In this document: positions 7,240 to 15,615 of the stretch, piece after piece
Layout of the letters: every line of letters starts with the position of its first letter
Position numbering within the stretch: the stretch's first letter is position 1
Assembly (NCBI GenBank): GCA_035638495.1
Contig: DASQZW010000215.1
Span: 62,001-126,000, forward strand
Direction: 5' to 3'
Source of the DNA: CF-161 sp035638495
GTDB lineage: Bacteria > Chloroflexota > Dormibacteria > Dormibacterales > Dormibacteraceae
Length of the DNA: 64,000 nt
Program-made: the position numbers and the translations under genes
Notes under the pieces: model-generated
What the model saw: only the letters and a program-made list of their open reading frames with translations
Told to the model about the DNA's origin: nothing
The model's database searches: none

Positions 7240-9132
7240 ATGTCACGTCGCCTCGCGCGTCGCATCGTCATCGTCGCGGTCCCCGCGATGCTGCTCTTCG
7301 TCGCACCGCCTCTGACCGCCCACGCCGCCACCACGCTGAACGTGCCGGCCAACTTCGCGACCATCCAGGCGGCCATCAATGCCGCAAGCGATGGCGACAC
7401 GGTCCTGGTGGCCCCGGGCACATACACGGAGAGCATCGACTTCCTGGGTAAGGCGATCGCAGTCGAGAGCGCTCAGGGACCGGGCGGCACGACGATCGAC
7501 GGCGGCAGCCAGGCCACTGTCGTCAGCTTCCACAGCGGCGAGTCTCGCGCCGCCGTCCTGCAGGGCTTCACGATCCAGCACGGTGTGACGACGACGCAGG
7601 GCGGCGGCATCGAGATCTTCGGCGCCTCGCCCACGGTCAGCGGCAACGTGATCGCGAACAATCAGGCGGGCGGGGACGGCGCGGGGATCGACGTCCAGTC
7701 CGGTGGCAACCCCCTGAGGACCAGCAGCCCGCTGATCACGGGCAACACGATCACCGGCAACTCCGAGATCCCAGGCTGGAGTGGCGGCGCCGGCGGTGGC
7801 ATCTCGATGAACGGGGCGACCGGCGCGGAGGTGATCGGCAACACCATCACGCACAACCAAAACGACTCGGGCGGGGCCATGAACCTGGTGGGCGCCGGCA
7901 CGATCAGCGACAACATGATGAGCGGCAACACCTCCAACTCCGGCGGCGCGATCTGGATCGTCAACGGGTTCACCGGCCTGATCGCTCAGAACGTGATCGT
8001 CGGCAACACCTCGCACGGGCCGGGCGGCGGCATCTTCTTCTCTCCCGCGTCCGGCAGCGGGGGGGCCTTGCTGGTCTCCAACACGATCGCGGACAACCAG
8101 GCCGTCGGAAACAGCGGCTCCGCCGTCTACGCGGCCGGCTGGTCCAGTCAGTGGCAGCTCTTCAACAACGTCCTCCAGGGCGCCGGGACCAGCACGGTCG
8201 AATGCGACACTGACCCGAGCGACGGTCCGCCCCGGCTCGACCACAGCGACGTGTTCGGCGCCGGTACTGTCCTGGCAGGGACGTGCGGGTCCATGCTGGG
8301 TACCAGCGGCAACATCTCGGCGGACCCACGGTTCGTGGGCGGCGGGAACTATCGCCTGCTGTCCGGCTCGCCGGCCATCGACGCCGGCAACAACTCGGCT
8401 CTGTCGCTGCCGGCAGCCGACTTCGACGGACTGCCCCGCATCAGCGGCGGCGTCGTCGACATCGGCGCCTTCGAGTTCCAGCAGAGTGGTGCGCCGGCCA
8501 GCGTCAGCATCTCGCCTGCCAGCGTGGACTTCGGCAGCCAGCCTGTCGGGTCCACGTCCAGCGCGTCGGTGACGCTGACCGACAGCGGAGGCACTCTCGT
8601 GCACGTCGACTCGGTCGCCATCGGCGCCGGCTCGCCGGCGTACAGCGTCAGCGCGGACGCCTGCACGGGAGCGACTCTGAACCCGGGCGCCAACTGCGTC
8701 GTCGGAGTCCACTTCACGGCGTCCGCAGTCGGGGCGGTCTCGGGCCAACTGGCTGTCACCGGCAGCGCCGGGACGCTCACCGTGCCACTGAGCGGTACGG
8801 GGGTGGCCGGCCAGGTGTCGATGCAGCCGGTGAGCCTCTCGTTCGGCCGGGTCCGGGTGGGCCGCCAGAGTGCGGCGGGCTCGATCACCCTCACGAACAG
8901 CGGCAACGGGACACTGCATGTGGGCGCGGTCTCGCTGCTGGGCCAGGATCCCGCCGACTTCGCCGTCGTCTCCAACTCGTGCACCGGCGCGGCGCTCGCG
9001 CCGGCGGCCACCTGCTCCATGGCGGTCGTCTTCCAACCGGCCGCCACCGGCGCCCGTACGGCCACCCTGACGATCGCATCGGACGACCCCGCCAGCCCAT
9101 CCACGGTCCCGCTCGCCGGGAGCGGCCGCTGA
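7240..9132 (+). CDS. Secreted right-handed beta-helix protein with C-terminal HYDIN-like domains
   Basis: The product has 630 residues. A signal peptide (MSRRLARRIVIVAVPAMLLF, then APPLTAHA) is followed by a FATIQAAINAASDGDTVLVAPGTY opening and many short repeats with GN-I-x-GN patterns, typical of pectate-lyase-like parallel beta-helices (about residues 25-420). Two Ig-like repeats follow, each opening with a segment like SVDFGSQPVGSTSSASVTLT or SLSFGRVRVGRQSAAGSITL; these are choice-of-anchor D (ASPM-SPD2-Hydin) modules. No catalytic residues can be assigned, so glycan binding or surface attachment is as likely as lyase activity. GGGAGGG lies 8 nt before the ATG. Confidence 0.82.
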   Translation: MSRRLARRIVIVAVPAMLLFVAPPLTAHAATTLNVPANFATIQAAINAASDGDTVLVAPGTYTESIDFLGKAIAVESAQGPGGTTIDGGSQATVVSFHSGESRAAVLQGFTIQHGVTTTQGGGIEIFGASPTVSGNVIANNQAGGDGAGIDVQSGGNPLRTSSPLITGNTITGNSEIPGWSGGAGGGISMNGATGAEVIGNTITHNQNDSGGAMNLVGAGTISDNMMSGNTSNSGGAIWIVNGFTGLIAQNVIVGNTSHGPGGGIFFSPASGSGGALLVSNTIADNQAVGNSGSAVYAAGWSSQWQLFNNVLQGAGTSTVECDTDPSDGPPRLDHSDVFGAGTVLAGTCGSMLGTSGNISADPRFVGGGNYRLLSGSPAIDAGNNSALSLPAADFDGLPRISGGVVDIGAFEFQQSGAPASVSISPASVDFGSQPVGSTSSASVTLTDSGGTLVHVDSVAIGAGSPAYSVSADACTGATLNPGANCVVGVHFTASAVGAVSGQLAVTGSAGTLTVPLSGTGVAGQVSMQPVSLSFGRVRVGRQSAAGSITLTNSGNGTLHVGAVSLLGQDPADFAVVSNSCTGAALAPAATCSMAVVFQPAATGARTATLTIASDDPASPSTVPLAGSGR

Positions 9133-9193
9133 GGGCCAGAGCCCACCAGGCAGATCTGGCGTCGGCCTCGGGCTCGACGGCGCTCGGGTGAAG

Positions 9194-9625
9194 TCACCAG
9201 GACAGCTCGAGGACGTGCCGCTTGTTCGTGCCGACCTTGACCACGTCCTTCTGTCCTCGGTGCCCTGGTTGGCTGTGCGGTAGGGCTCGGTGTGCTGCCC
9301 ACGCGTCGATCTTCGACACCACCGTATAGTTCCCCGACCGTCTCAACTCCCCCGCGACGACGCTCGCTGCCTCTTTGCTGTACGGCCCGTACAGACCGCT
9401 GCCATAGCTGTCCTCAGTGTGCAGCAGACGTATCTGGCCTCGACGCGTCCTCCGGGCTTCGGGAGCACGGGCCAGCCGCTCCAATCCCTCACGCACCAGC
9501 ACGCGGGTTTCGTTGATAGCTTCCAGCCGTATTCGCTCCGCAAATTCGACTATCCGGCGGTCCATCGCGGCTTTCTCTGCTGCGGCCTCACGAACGAGGT
9601 CGTCCATCGGTTTGTAGGCGGACAT
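9194..9625 (-). CDS. Hypothetical protein, 143 aa
   Basis: I do not recognise this protein. It begins with a charged helix predicted to coil (MDDLVREAAAEKAAMDRRIV and onward). A mixed segment follows with HTEDSYGSGLYGPYSKEAA, then a basic C-terminus. No signal or membrane segment is present. Base composition is visibly lower in GC than its neighbours, which fits recent acquisition. No good ribosome site precedes the ATG. An overlapping ORF in another frame (9550-9774) seems less credible. It converges with the beta-helix gene. Confidence 0.5.
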   Translation of the reverse strand: MSAYKPMDDLVREAAAEKAAMDRRIVEFAERIRLEAINETRVLVREGLERLARAPEARRTRRGQIRLLHTEDSYGSGLYGPYSKEAASVVAGELRRSGNYTVVSKIDAWAAHRALPHSQPGHRGQKDVVKVGTNKRHVLELSW

Positions 9626-9905
9626 TCGAACCGGCGCTCTATCTCGTCCAGCTCGGCACTGCCGGCAGCCTGGCTACGCCGTGCTGGCGCGTCGCACCAC
9701 CTCGCTGTCCGCCCATGCATCTCCTCCCACTCACACTCGGGCCTGGGCCCATATATGTGTGGCACATCATGCAACTTCGTGGTCCAGGTCGCCCCTGGGC
9801 GGGCGCGGAGGTGTCGGGGCAGGTGCCTACCAGAGGAAGGGAATCGGGTGGGACCTCACTCGGGTCATGGAGGAGTCGCAGCCCGGCAGCTTATCGTCGC
9901 CGCGG

Positions 9906-10661
9906 TCACCCGGCCATGGGGTTGCGCATGGTGCGTACCAGGACCTCGGGGCCGAGCTTGACGTTGTCGCCCGTACGGAGGAGGAAGCGAACGACGTCCA
10001 CGATCTCGTCCACACTGAGGAAGGCGCTCGGGTTCCCACCTGGGACCACGTAGCCCATGTCGGTGTCGACGAATCCGGGGCAGATCACCCACGCCTTGAT
10101 TCCGTTGTCGTGGTTGCTGTCCTGGATGACCTCGGTGAGAGCCCGCAGCGCGTGCTTGCTGACGCAGTAGGCGGCGAGACCCGGCACGATCGCAACACCC
10201 GCCTCGCTGCCGATGTTCACGATCCGGCCGAACCGTCGCGCCTGCATCTCGGGCAGCACAGCCGCGCAGAGACGGGCGGGAGCGCGGACGTTGACGGCGA
10301 ACGTTCGATCCCACACGTCCATCGTGGTTGCCTCGAGCGGCTCCCAGATCGCGAAGCCGGCGCTGTTGATCAGGATGTCGATCGCGCCCAGCTCGGCGCG
10401 GGTCCGTGCGACCAGCTGGTCGAGCGCGCCATCATCCGTCACGTCGGTAGCGATCGGAACCGCCACGCCGCCGTCCCGGCGGATGCCCTCCGCCAGCCGT
10501 TCCAGCTCGTGGCCGCGACGCGCGGCCAGCACCACCCTGGCGCCTTCGGCCGCCAGCATCGCCGCGAGCCCGGCGCCGATCCCCGATGAGGCGCCGGTCA
10601 CCACCGCAACCCGATCCTTCGCGAAGTCTCCGCTCGATGTCATCGACTCGAACGTTGCCAC
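9906..10661 (-). CDS. SDR-family NAD(P)-dependent oxidoreductase
   Basis: The 251-residue classical short-chain dehydrogenase has the nucleotide-binding motif VVTGASSGIGAGLA, the structural NSAG motif, catalytic Ser in IVNIGSEAG, and the Tyr-x3-Lys pair in AAYCVSKHAL. The CPGFVDTDM segment is typical of this class. The second strand ends in AARRG, an Arg pattern usual for NADP(H) preference. The start is a GTG at 10661 or the ATG at 10643 (MTSSGDFAKDR). It is last in a same-strand series with AraC, VOC and truncated-haemoglobin genes, but a 74-bp gap precedes it, so it may have its own promoter. The substrate is unknown. Confidence 0.88.
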   Translation of the reverse strand: MATFESMTSSGDFAKDRVAVVTGASSGIGAGLAAMLAAEGARVVLAARRGHELERLAEGIRRDGGVAVPIATDVTDDGALDQLVARTRAELGAIDILINSAGFAIWEPLEATTMDVWDRTFAVNVRAPARLCAAVLPEMQARRFGRIVNIGSEAGVAIVPGLAAYCVSKHALRALTEVIQDSNHDNGIKAWVICPGFVDTDMGYVVPGGNPSAFLSVDEIVDVVRFLLRTGDNVKLGPEVLVRTMRNPMAG

Positions 10662-10735
10662 GATCCGGCCCCATGCGGGCCGGTTCCCGATTCAACCCGC
10701 TCTGCCGAGAGCTCGGAGGTGGGCTCCGTCCGGGT

Positions 10736-11206
10736 TCAGCTGGCCGGAACCGACCCCCGCTCGAGCCCGTCCCAGCCCCAACGCGGCACCGTCAGACCCG
10801 CCGGCACGGTCGAGCCGTGCGGCGAATAGGCGAGCACCTCCGTCACGGCCCACTCCATATACGCGCGGAGGGCGCCCCTGAAATCGGGGTCCTCGGGAAG
10901 CCCGGCGTCGTCGGCGGCCCGAACGAAGCAGGCGACGAAGCGCGGCCCGAAGTCCTCTCCCGATCCCTGGGCCGCGTGCACCTCGAGCATCGCCGTCTGG
11001 CCGCCCCATTCCTCCGAGTACCGAGGCGGCCCGCCGAACACCTCGGCCCAATAGCCCGCCAGCCGTTCGAGGTGATCCGGCTTGCCGGGGTGGGAGAAGG
11101 GGTGGTTGAGTTCGGGGTCCTCCAGGCACCGCTGGTGGTGGGCGTCGGCAAGGGCCCGGAACGCGGCCTCACCGCCGGCGAACTCGTAGATCGAGGGCCG
11201 CGCCAC
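10736..11206 (-). CDS. Truncated haemoglobin-like globin
   Basis: The product has 156 residues. The layout IYEFAGGEAAFRALADAHHQRCLEDPELNHPFS, then HLERLAGYWAEVFGGPPRYSEEWGG, fits truncated globins, where the AEVFGGPxxY segment lies before the F helix. The His in MLEVHAA is the likely proximal haem ligand. Such proteins bind O2 or NO and are linked to nitrosative or oxidative defence. The GTG start has GAGG 6 nt upstream, and the gene follows the VOC gene after 8 bp, so co-transcription is likely. Group assignment (II or a divergent clade) is not certain. Confidence 0.78.
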   Translation of the reverse strand: MARPSIYEFAGGEAAFRALADAHHQRCLEDPELNHPFSHPGKPDHLERLAGYWAEVFGGPPRYSEEWGGQTAMLEVHAAQGSGEDFGPRFVACFVRAADDAGLPEDPDFRGALRAYMEWAVTEVLAYSPHGSTVPAGLTVPRWGWDGLERGSVPAS

Positions 11207-11214
11207 GATCGACC

Positions 11215-11631
11215 TCAGCGCCGGGGTGACTGGCTGAACCGGATCAGGTTGCCGGCGGGATCGCGGAAGGCGCAGTCACGCACGCCGTACGGCTGGTCGA
11301 TGGGCTCCTGCACCACGTCCGCGCCCGCGGCCCTGATGCGCTCGAACGCGGCGTCGCAGTCGGGGGTCGCGAAGATGACGCCGCGCAGCAGGCCCTTGGC
11401 AAGCAGCTCGGCCATCGAGCGCCGGTCGGTCTGGGAAGCGTTCGGGTCCGCCAGCGGCGGCTCGAGGACGATCTGCACGTCGGGCTGCGCGGGCGGGCTG
11501 ACGGTCACCCAGCGCATCCCCTCGAACCGGACGTCGCTCCGGACCTCGAAGCCGAGGACGTCGCGGTAGAAGGCGAGCGCCTCGTCGTGGTCGTCGACGG
11601 CGATGAAGCAGTGGGAGAGCTTGAGATCCAT
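11215..11631 (-). CDS. VOC-family (glyoxalase/dioxygenase-like) protein
   Basis: The product has 138 residues and the two beta-alpha-beta-beta-beta modules of the vicinal oxygen chelate fold. The opening LKLSHCFIAVDDHDEALAFYRDVLGFEV is diagnostic, and the second module ends in RDCAFRDPAGNLIRFSQ. The His in LSHCF and the Glu in IVLEPP may be metal ligands. A specific reaction cannot be assigned; antibiotic resistance, dioxygenase and isomerase roles all occur. The ATG at 11631 was chosen because a TAGCGT promoter-like element sits 7 nt upstream and the longer reading runs into the AraC gene. Confidence 0.85.
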   Translation of the reverse strand: MDLKLSHCFIAVDDHDEALAFYRDVLGFEVRSDVRFEGMRWVTVSPPAQPDVQIVLEPPLADPNASQTDRRSMAELLAKGLLRGVIFATPDCDAAFERIRAAGADVVQEPIDQPYGVRDCAFRDPAGNLIRFSQSPRR

Positions 11632-11636
11632 GCGGC

Positions 11637-12062
11637 TCACGCTAGCGGTGGGCCGGCCGAGCTGGCTTCTCGATTCCTGACCGGTCTGGTGTACATCTTT
11701 GCGAGGCACGCCGGAATGCCGGCGCCGTCCTCATGGCTGCGAGCGCGATACGCGCTGGGGCTCTCGCCGACGAGCTCGGTGAAGCGGGCGCTGAAGGACC
11801 CGAGCGAGGTGCAGCCGACCTCGAAGCAGACGTCCGTGACCGTCAGGTCGCCTCGCCGCAGCAGTGCCTTTGCGCGCTCGATCCGGCGCGTCATGAGGTA
11901 GCTGTACGGGGTTTCGCCGAAGGCGGCGCGGAAGCTGCGGGAGAAGTGGCCGGCGGACATGAACGCGCCGCGCGCGAGCGCCGGGACGTCGAGCGGCCGC
12001 GCGTAGTCGCGGTCCATCTGGTCGCGGGCCCGGCGCAGGCGGACCAGGTCCTCGATCGTCAC
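11637..12062 (-). CDS. Short AraC-family transcription regulator
   Basis: The product has 141 residues, almost only the double helix-turn-helix domain. The first HTH lies around ALARGAFMSAGHFSRSFRAAFGETPYSYLM and the second around VTDVCFEVGCTSLGSFSARFTELVGESPSAYR, the usual AraC/XylS signature. There is no N-terminal ligand domain. The open frame continues upstream, but that part is poor coding sequence; the GTG at 12062 overlaps a preceding TGA by 4 nt. Stand-alone AraC domains of this length, followed by a VOC gene 5 bp downstream, form a recurrent pair, so it probably regulates the VOC gene. Confidence 0.85.
   Translation of the reverse strand: MTIEDLVRLRRARDQMDRDYARPLDVPALARGAFMSAGHFSRSFRAAFGETPYSYLMTRRIERAKALLRRGDLTVTDVCFEVGCTSLGSFSARFTELVGESPSAYRARSHEDGAGIPACLAKMYTRPVRNREASSAGPPLA
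11639..11644 (-). promoter_or_regulatory. -10-like TAGCGT before the VOC gene
   Basis: TAGCGT, 7 nt, then the ATG at 11631: the same geometry as other presumed leaderless promoters here. It lies at the very 3' end of the AraC gene, so it would be an internal operon promoter. No -35 was identified. Confidence 0.4.
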
Positions 12063-12616
12063 GAGACCAGCATGCCATGACGACCGCCGGCACCGCCGCG
12101 GCGGTCGGCCCGGTGCTGCCGTACCGGCGCCACGCCCTGGGCGCCGAATGAGGTGGCCGCCGTACGGCAGGACTGCGTCCGACACGCATGTGTGCCACAT
12201 CCAGGCTGCAGGTGGCGGTTGCTGCTCGTGACGGTGGTCTGCAGCCCGGAGCAACCACGCTCACGCGCAGCAACGCATGGTTCCGGGCCGTGAGTGACCC
12301 ACTTGCGGCTCGGCACCAGGCGGAGGGTGTCCAGGCCGCGAAGCGCCGGAGGGAAGCCTGGACAGCCGGTCCTTGCGGCACCCAGGCTGGGAGGTGGGGG
12401 GCGCTCCCCGCGCCCCCTTCGCCCGACTCGGCCCTCGCCCGGCCACAGCACCACCACCTCGCGGGCCCGAGCGGCGACCAGGCCGTTCACGGCGCGCGCG
12501 ACCTCGGCCGGCGTCCGGCCCGCGAGGTGGGCCACCAGCTCGTGTCGCGGGTCGCCGTGCTCCAGCTCGCATCGCTCGCGGAGGGCGGCGTAGACGGCGG
12601 CCAATTCGACCGTCAC
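12059..12616 (-). CDS. Doubtful hypothetical ORF, N-terminal part likely coding
   Basis: A GTG at 12616 overlaps the GrpB stop by 4 nt, and the stop at 12059 overlaps the AraC GTG by 4 nt, so the ORF bridges two genes by two GTGA junctions. The first 60 or so residues look like a real helical protein (ELAAVYAALRERCELEHGDP, HELVAHLAGRTPAEVARAVN, VVVLWPG). The remaining 120 residues are Pro/Arg/Gly-rich with poor codon bias and resemble translated non-coding DNA. A frameshifted or decayed gene with about 350 bp of non-coding sequence behind it is the main alternative. No family is recognised. Confidence 0.35.
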   Translation of the reverse strand: MTVELAAVYAALRERCELEHGDPRHELVAHLAGRTPAEVARAVNGLVAARAREVVVLWPGEGRVGRRGRGERPPPPSLGAARTGCPGFPPALRGLDTLRLVPSRKWVTHGPEPCVAARERGCSGLQTTVTSSNRHLQPGCGTHACRTQSCRTAATSFGAQGVAPVRQHRADRRGGAGGRHGMLVS

Positions 12617-13203
12617 GCTCGCCGGTCGCGAGCGGCCGCCGCGATGATCTCCTCCACCACCGCGCTCTTGGCGTCCGCGTACTGCTGCATGTACTTCCAC
12701 TCGTGCGACGCGAGCTCGCGCTTGAGCGCCGCGTACCGCTCGCGGTCCGCCGCGTTCGCCCGAAGGCGGTCGCGGAACAGGATCATCCGGTCGAGCTCCT
12801 CGCAGCCGGCCGAGAAGACGTGCAGGTTGACGCTGGTGTCGGGGCCCTTGAAGAGCCGGTGCTCGAACCACTCCGGCTCCCGGATGCGGAGCACGTAGCC
12901 GGCCTCCTCCATGGCGGGCACGTACGTCTCCTCCGCGGCCGAGTCCGGCACCTCGAGCCCGACGTCGACGATGGGCTTGGCCGGGAGGTCGGGCACCGAC
13001 GTCGAGCCCACGTGCTCGATCCGGACCACCAGTGCGCCGAGGACGGTGCGAACCCGCGCCGCCTCGCGCTCGTAGAGCGAGGGCCACGCCGGGTCGTACT
13101 CGCGGATCTCGATCGGCGCCGTCAGCGGCGTCGGACCCCCGATCGTGATCCGCCCGAGGTCGCGATCGTAGGCGTCGACGTCCTCGGGGTCTCGGGAGCT
13201 CAT
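12613..13203 (-). CDS. GrpB/UPF0157-family protein
   Basis: The product has 196 residues. The family signature is clear: IEIREYDPAWPSLYEREAAR near residue 31, then VRIEHVGSTSVPDLPAKPIVDV, then FKGPDTSVNLHVFSAGCEE. GrpB proteins have a nucleotidyltransferase-like fold and are sometimes fused to dephospho-CoA kinases; their activity is unsettled. The C-terminal helix (ERYAALKRELASHEWKYMQQYADAK) is also typical. The start at ATG 13203 lacks a clear ribosome site. Confidence 0.88.
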   Translation of the reverse strand: MSSRDPEDVDAYDRDLGRITIGGPTPLTAPIEIREYDPAWPSLYEREAARVRTVLGALVVRIEHVGSTSVPDLPAKPIVDVGLEVPDSAAEETYVPAMEEAGYVLRIREPEWFEHRLFKGPDTSVNLHVFSAGCEELDRMILFRDRLRANAADRERYAALKRELASHEWKYMQQYADAKSAVVEEIIAAAARDRRA

Positions 13204-13237
13204 GGGCGCAGCCAGCGTACCAGCCGCAGGAATGGCG

Positions 13238-13268
13238 GCCGGAGGGGAGGCGCGGCCTCCCCTCCGGC
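13238..13268 (-). terminator. Hairpin terminator, 14-bp perfect stem
   Basis: GCCGGAGGGGAGGC and its exact complement are separated by 3 nt. It begins 7 nt past the stop of the FtsX-type permease gene ending at 13276, in the right place to end the exporter transcript. No T-run follows. Confidence 0.65.
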
Positions 13269-13275
13269 GGCTGGG

Positions 13276-15615
13276 TCACTCGTAGCGGAGCGTCTCGGCG
13301 ATCCGGATCCGCGAGGCGGACCAGACCGGCCCCACGGTGGCGACCGAGGCCACCGCCACGATGAAGACCAGCATGGCCAGGATGCTGGCCGGGTTGAAGA
13401 CGAAGGGAACGGCGAGGAGCACCGCGCCCACGAACTGCAGGAATCCGTACGCCGCGGGAATGCCGATCGCGACCGCGATCACCCACGACACCAGGCCGAG
13501 GCCCACGCCCTCGGTCCAGAACACCTGCGCGACCCGCCGCCCGGTGGCGCCCATCGAGCGCAGGATTCCGATCTCGCGCCGGCGCTCCAGCACGCCCATG
13601 GCCAGCGCGTTGAACAGGCCGATGGCGCCCACGAGTGCGACGATCGCGACCACGCTGTAGAAGAGCGCGTAGAGGATCAGGAACGTGCTCTGGTTGCCCT
13701 GGACCAGCTGGTTGGTGGTGAACACGGTCGCCTGCGCCGGCGTGCCGCCCAGCGTGGCGTCCACGCGCCGGGCCAGGGCGTCGACGTCCGCCTGCCTGCT
13801 GCTCGTCGAGCTGACGAGCAGGGTCTGGAAGTAATCGGCCGGTAGGCCGTTGAACGCGTTCGCCTGCGCCCGCGTGGTGATGATCACGCCGGCGCCCGTC
13901 GGATTCTGCAGGTCGCGGCTGATGCCGACGATCCGCCAGCTCGCGCGGTGCAGGTCGGTGTGGAAGTCGATCGTGTCGCCGACCTTCAGGCCCGACTTCT
14001 GAGCGGCGTCCTGGCTGATCAGCGCCGCGCCCTGGTCGGCATCGGTGATCCATCGGCCGGAGACGACGTGCTGCTGATACAGGACGGGGTCCGCGCTCAC
14101 GCCGGTGAGCAGGGTCCGCCCCCACTTCGTCTGCACGAGCGTCTGCGAGAGCGGTTCCATGCGGGCGACGCCCGGAACCGCCGCCAGCGTCGGCTGCACC
14201 GAGCCGTAGGGCTGCGGGTTGTCGAGGTTCGCGTACACGTCGAAGCCCGTGAACACGTCGCCGAGTGCGGCGTTCCAGGAGGAGGTCGTGGTCTGCACCG
14301 CCAGGAAGGCAGCGCCCGTCACGGCGAGCGCCGCGACGGTCAGCAGCGAGCGGGTGCGCCGCCGGAACAGGCCGCGCAGCCCGACCTGCACGGTCTGCGG
14401 GACGAAGCCGAGCAGCCCGCGAACGGCGGCGCTCCAGACGCCGCGGCGCCGCTGTCCGTTCGCGATCCCGTAGCCGGACAGGGCCTGCTTGACGGTGACC
14501 CGGGTTCCCAGGAACACCGGGAGGGCGGCCGCCGCGAGCGGGATGCCGACGCCGACCAGGACGGCCTGGATGAAGAGCGACGGCCCGATCTGGATGGCGG
14601 ACGGGTCCATGCCGAGGTTCACGGCGAAGTAGCGGTAGAGCATGTCGCCGAGGCCGATGCCGACCGCGATGCCGATGACCGTGCCGGCCACCCCGTAGAT
14701 GGCGACGCCCATGAGGTAGTTGCGGAGCACTCTGCCGCCGCTGGCGCCGATCGCCTTCATCGTGCCCATCACCGGGACCTGCTCGGCGATGAGCGTGGAG
14801 ATGGTGCTGAGCAGCAGGAACACGCTCAGCAGCAGGGCGAGCACCGAGAGCGCCTGCATGATCGTGAAGATGCCGGTGATGATCGAGCTCGATCCGCCCG
14901 ACACGTCCCGGCCCACGGCGCTCTGCAGCACGACGACGCCCTGGGACTGGAGGACCCCACCGAGCTGAACGGCGGTCGCGGCGCGCTGTCCGTAGTCGTG
15001 GAGGCGTACGAGTGCGAGGTTCGAGCCGTTCACGTGCAGCAGCGACTGCAGGTCGGACTCCTGCATGTAGCCGGACGCCCGGCGGGTGAATGTCGGGGAG
15101 GCGGCGCCCGGCGTGTGCGCGAGCCCGGACACGACGAGCTGGCGCGTGCCGGTGCCGACCTGGAGCGTGATGGTGTCGCCGACCTTGAACGGCGTCACCG
15201 CGGTGTCCGACGACTCCATCAGGATCTGTCCCGGCCCCGGCTGCGTCCCTGCCGCGATCGTGAACTTCTGGAACCGCGGGTTCTGGAAGTCCGCGAGGCC
15301 CGTGATCGCGAGCGGCTCGTGACCGGACGGGATCGCCCAGCGGGTCGCGGCGTAGGTCTCGGTGGCGGCCACGTCGACGTTGGGCTGACGGCTCAGCACG
15401 TCCGCGACGGGGGCGGTGGTCGGGGCGACGAAGAACTGGATGTCCGGCTGGCCGGTCGTGTCGTTGAGGTTGTCGAGGCCGGACGTGAACTGGCCGGACG
15501 CCATCGCGATGGCGGTGAGGCCCGTCACGCCGATCGCGATGCCGAGCACCGTGAGCGCGGTGCGCAGCTTGCGCCGCGTGACGTCCCGGATCGCCTTCTT
15601 CGTGAGCGCGCTCAT
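13276..15615 (-). CDS. FtsX-like ABC transporter permease, two-FtsX-domain type
   Basis: The product has 779 residues. A first membrane helix (residues about 16-35, KLRTALTVLGIAIGVTGLTA) and a large extracellular region lead to a first FtsX domain near residues 235-385 (EQVPVMGTMKAIGASGGRVL). Another membrane anchor (RSLLTVAALAVTGAAFLAV) and extracellular region follow, then a second FtsX domain at about 650-775 (MGVLERRREIGILRSMGATGRRVAQVFW). This ten-helix layout belongs to type VII/MacB-like mechanotransmission ABC systems, which export or extract lipids, peptides or drugs. The ATPase gene overlaps it by 4 nt upstream. The substrate is unknown. Confidence 0.88.
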   Translation of the reverse strand: MSALTKKAIRDVTRRKLRTALTVLGIAIGVTGLTAIAMASGQFTSGLDNLNDTTGQPDIQFFVAPTTAPVADVLSRQPNVDVAATETYAATRWAIPSGHEPLAITGLADFQNPRFQKFTIAAGTQPGPGQILMESSDTAVTPFKVGDTITLQVGTGTRQLVVSGLAHTPGAASPTFTRRASGYMQESDLQSLLHVNGSNLALVRLHDYGQRAATAVQLGGVLQSQGVVVLQSAVGRDVSGGSSSIITGIFTIMQALSVLALLLSVFLLLSTISTLIAEQVPVMGTMKAIGASGGRVLRNYLMGVAIYGVAGTVIGIAVGIGLGDMLYRYFAVNLGMDPSAIQIGPSLFIQAVLVGVGIPLAAAALPVFLGTRVTVKQALSGYGIANGQRRRGVWSAAVRGLLGFVPQTVQVGLRGLFRRRTRSLLTVAALAVTGAAFLAVQTTTSSWNAALGDVFTGFDVYANLDNPQPYGSVQPTLAAVPGVARMEPLSQTLVQTKWGRTLLTGVSADPVLYQQHVVSGRWITDADQGAALISQDAAQKSGLKVGDTIDFHTDLHRASWRIVGISRDLQNPTGAGVIITTRAQANAFNGLPADYFQTLLVSSTSSRQADVDALARRVDATLGGTPAQATVFTTNQLVQGNQSTFLILYALFYSVVAIVALVGAIGLFNALAMGVLERRREIGILRSMGATGRRVAQVFWTEGVGLGLVSWVIAVAIGIPAAYGFLQFVGAVLLAVPFVFNPASILAMLVFIVAVASVATVGPVWSASRIRIAETLRYE

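Noticed and set aside
9550..9774. Small minus-strand ORF overlapping the 143-residue hypothetical gene
   Set aside because: It starts with TTG, has no ribosome site and overlaps the better ORF by 76 bp; a frameshift relation was considered but nothing in the sequence demands it.
12204..12256. Interleaved inverted repeats (GGCTGCAG/CTGCAGCC and GGTTGCT/AGCAACC)
   Set aside because: The two dyads cannot form together, lie inside a doubtful ORF and have no clear relation to a gene end or start; probably chance in GC-rich DNA.
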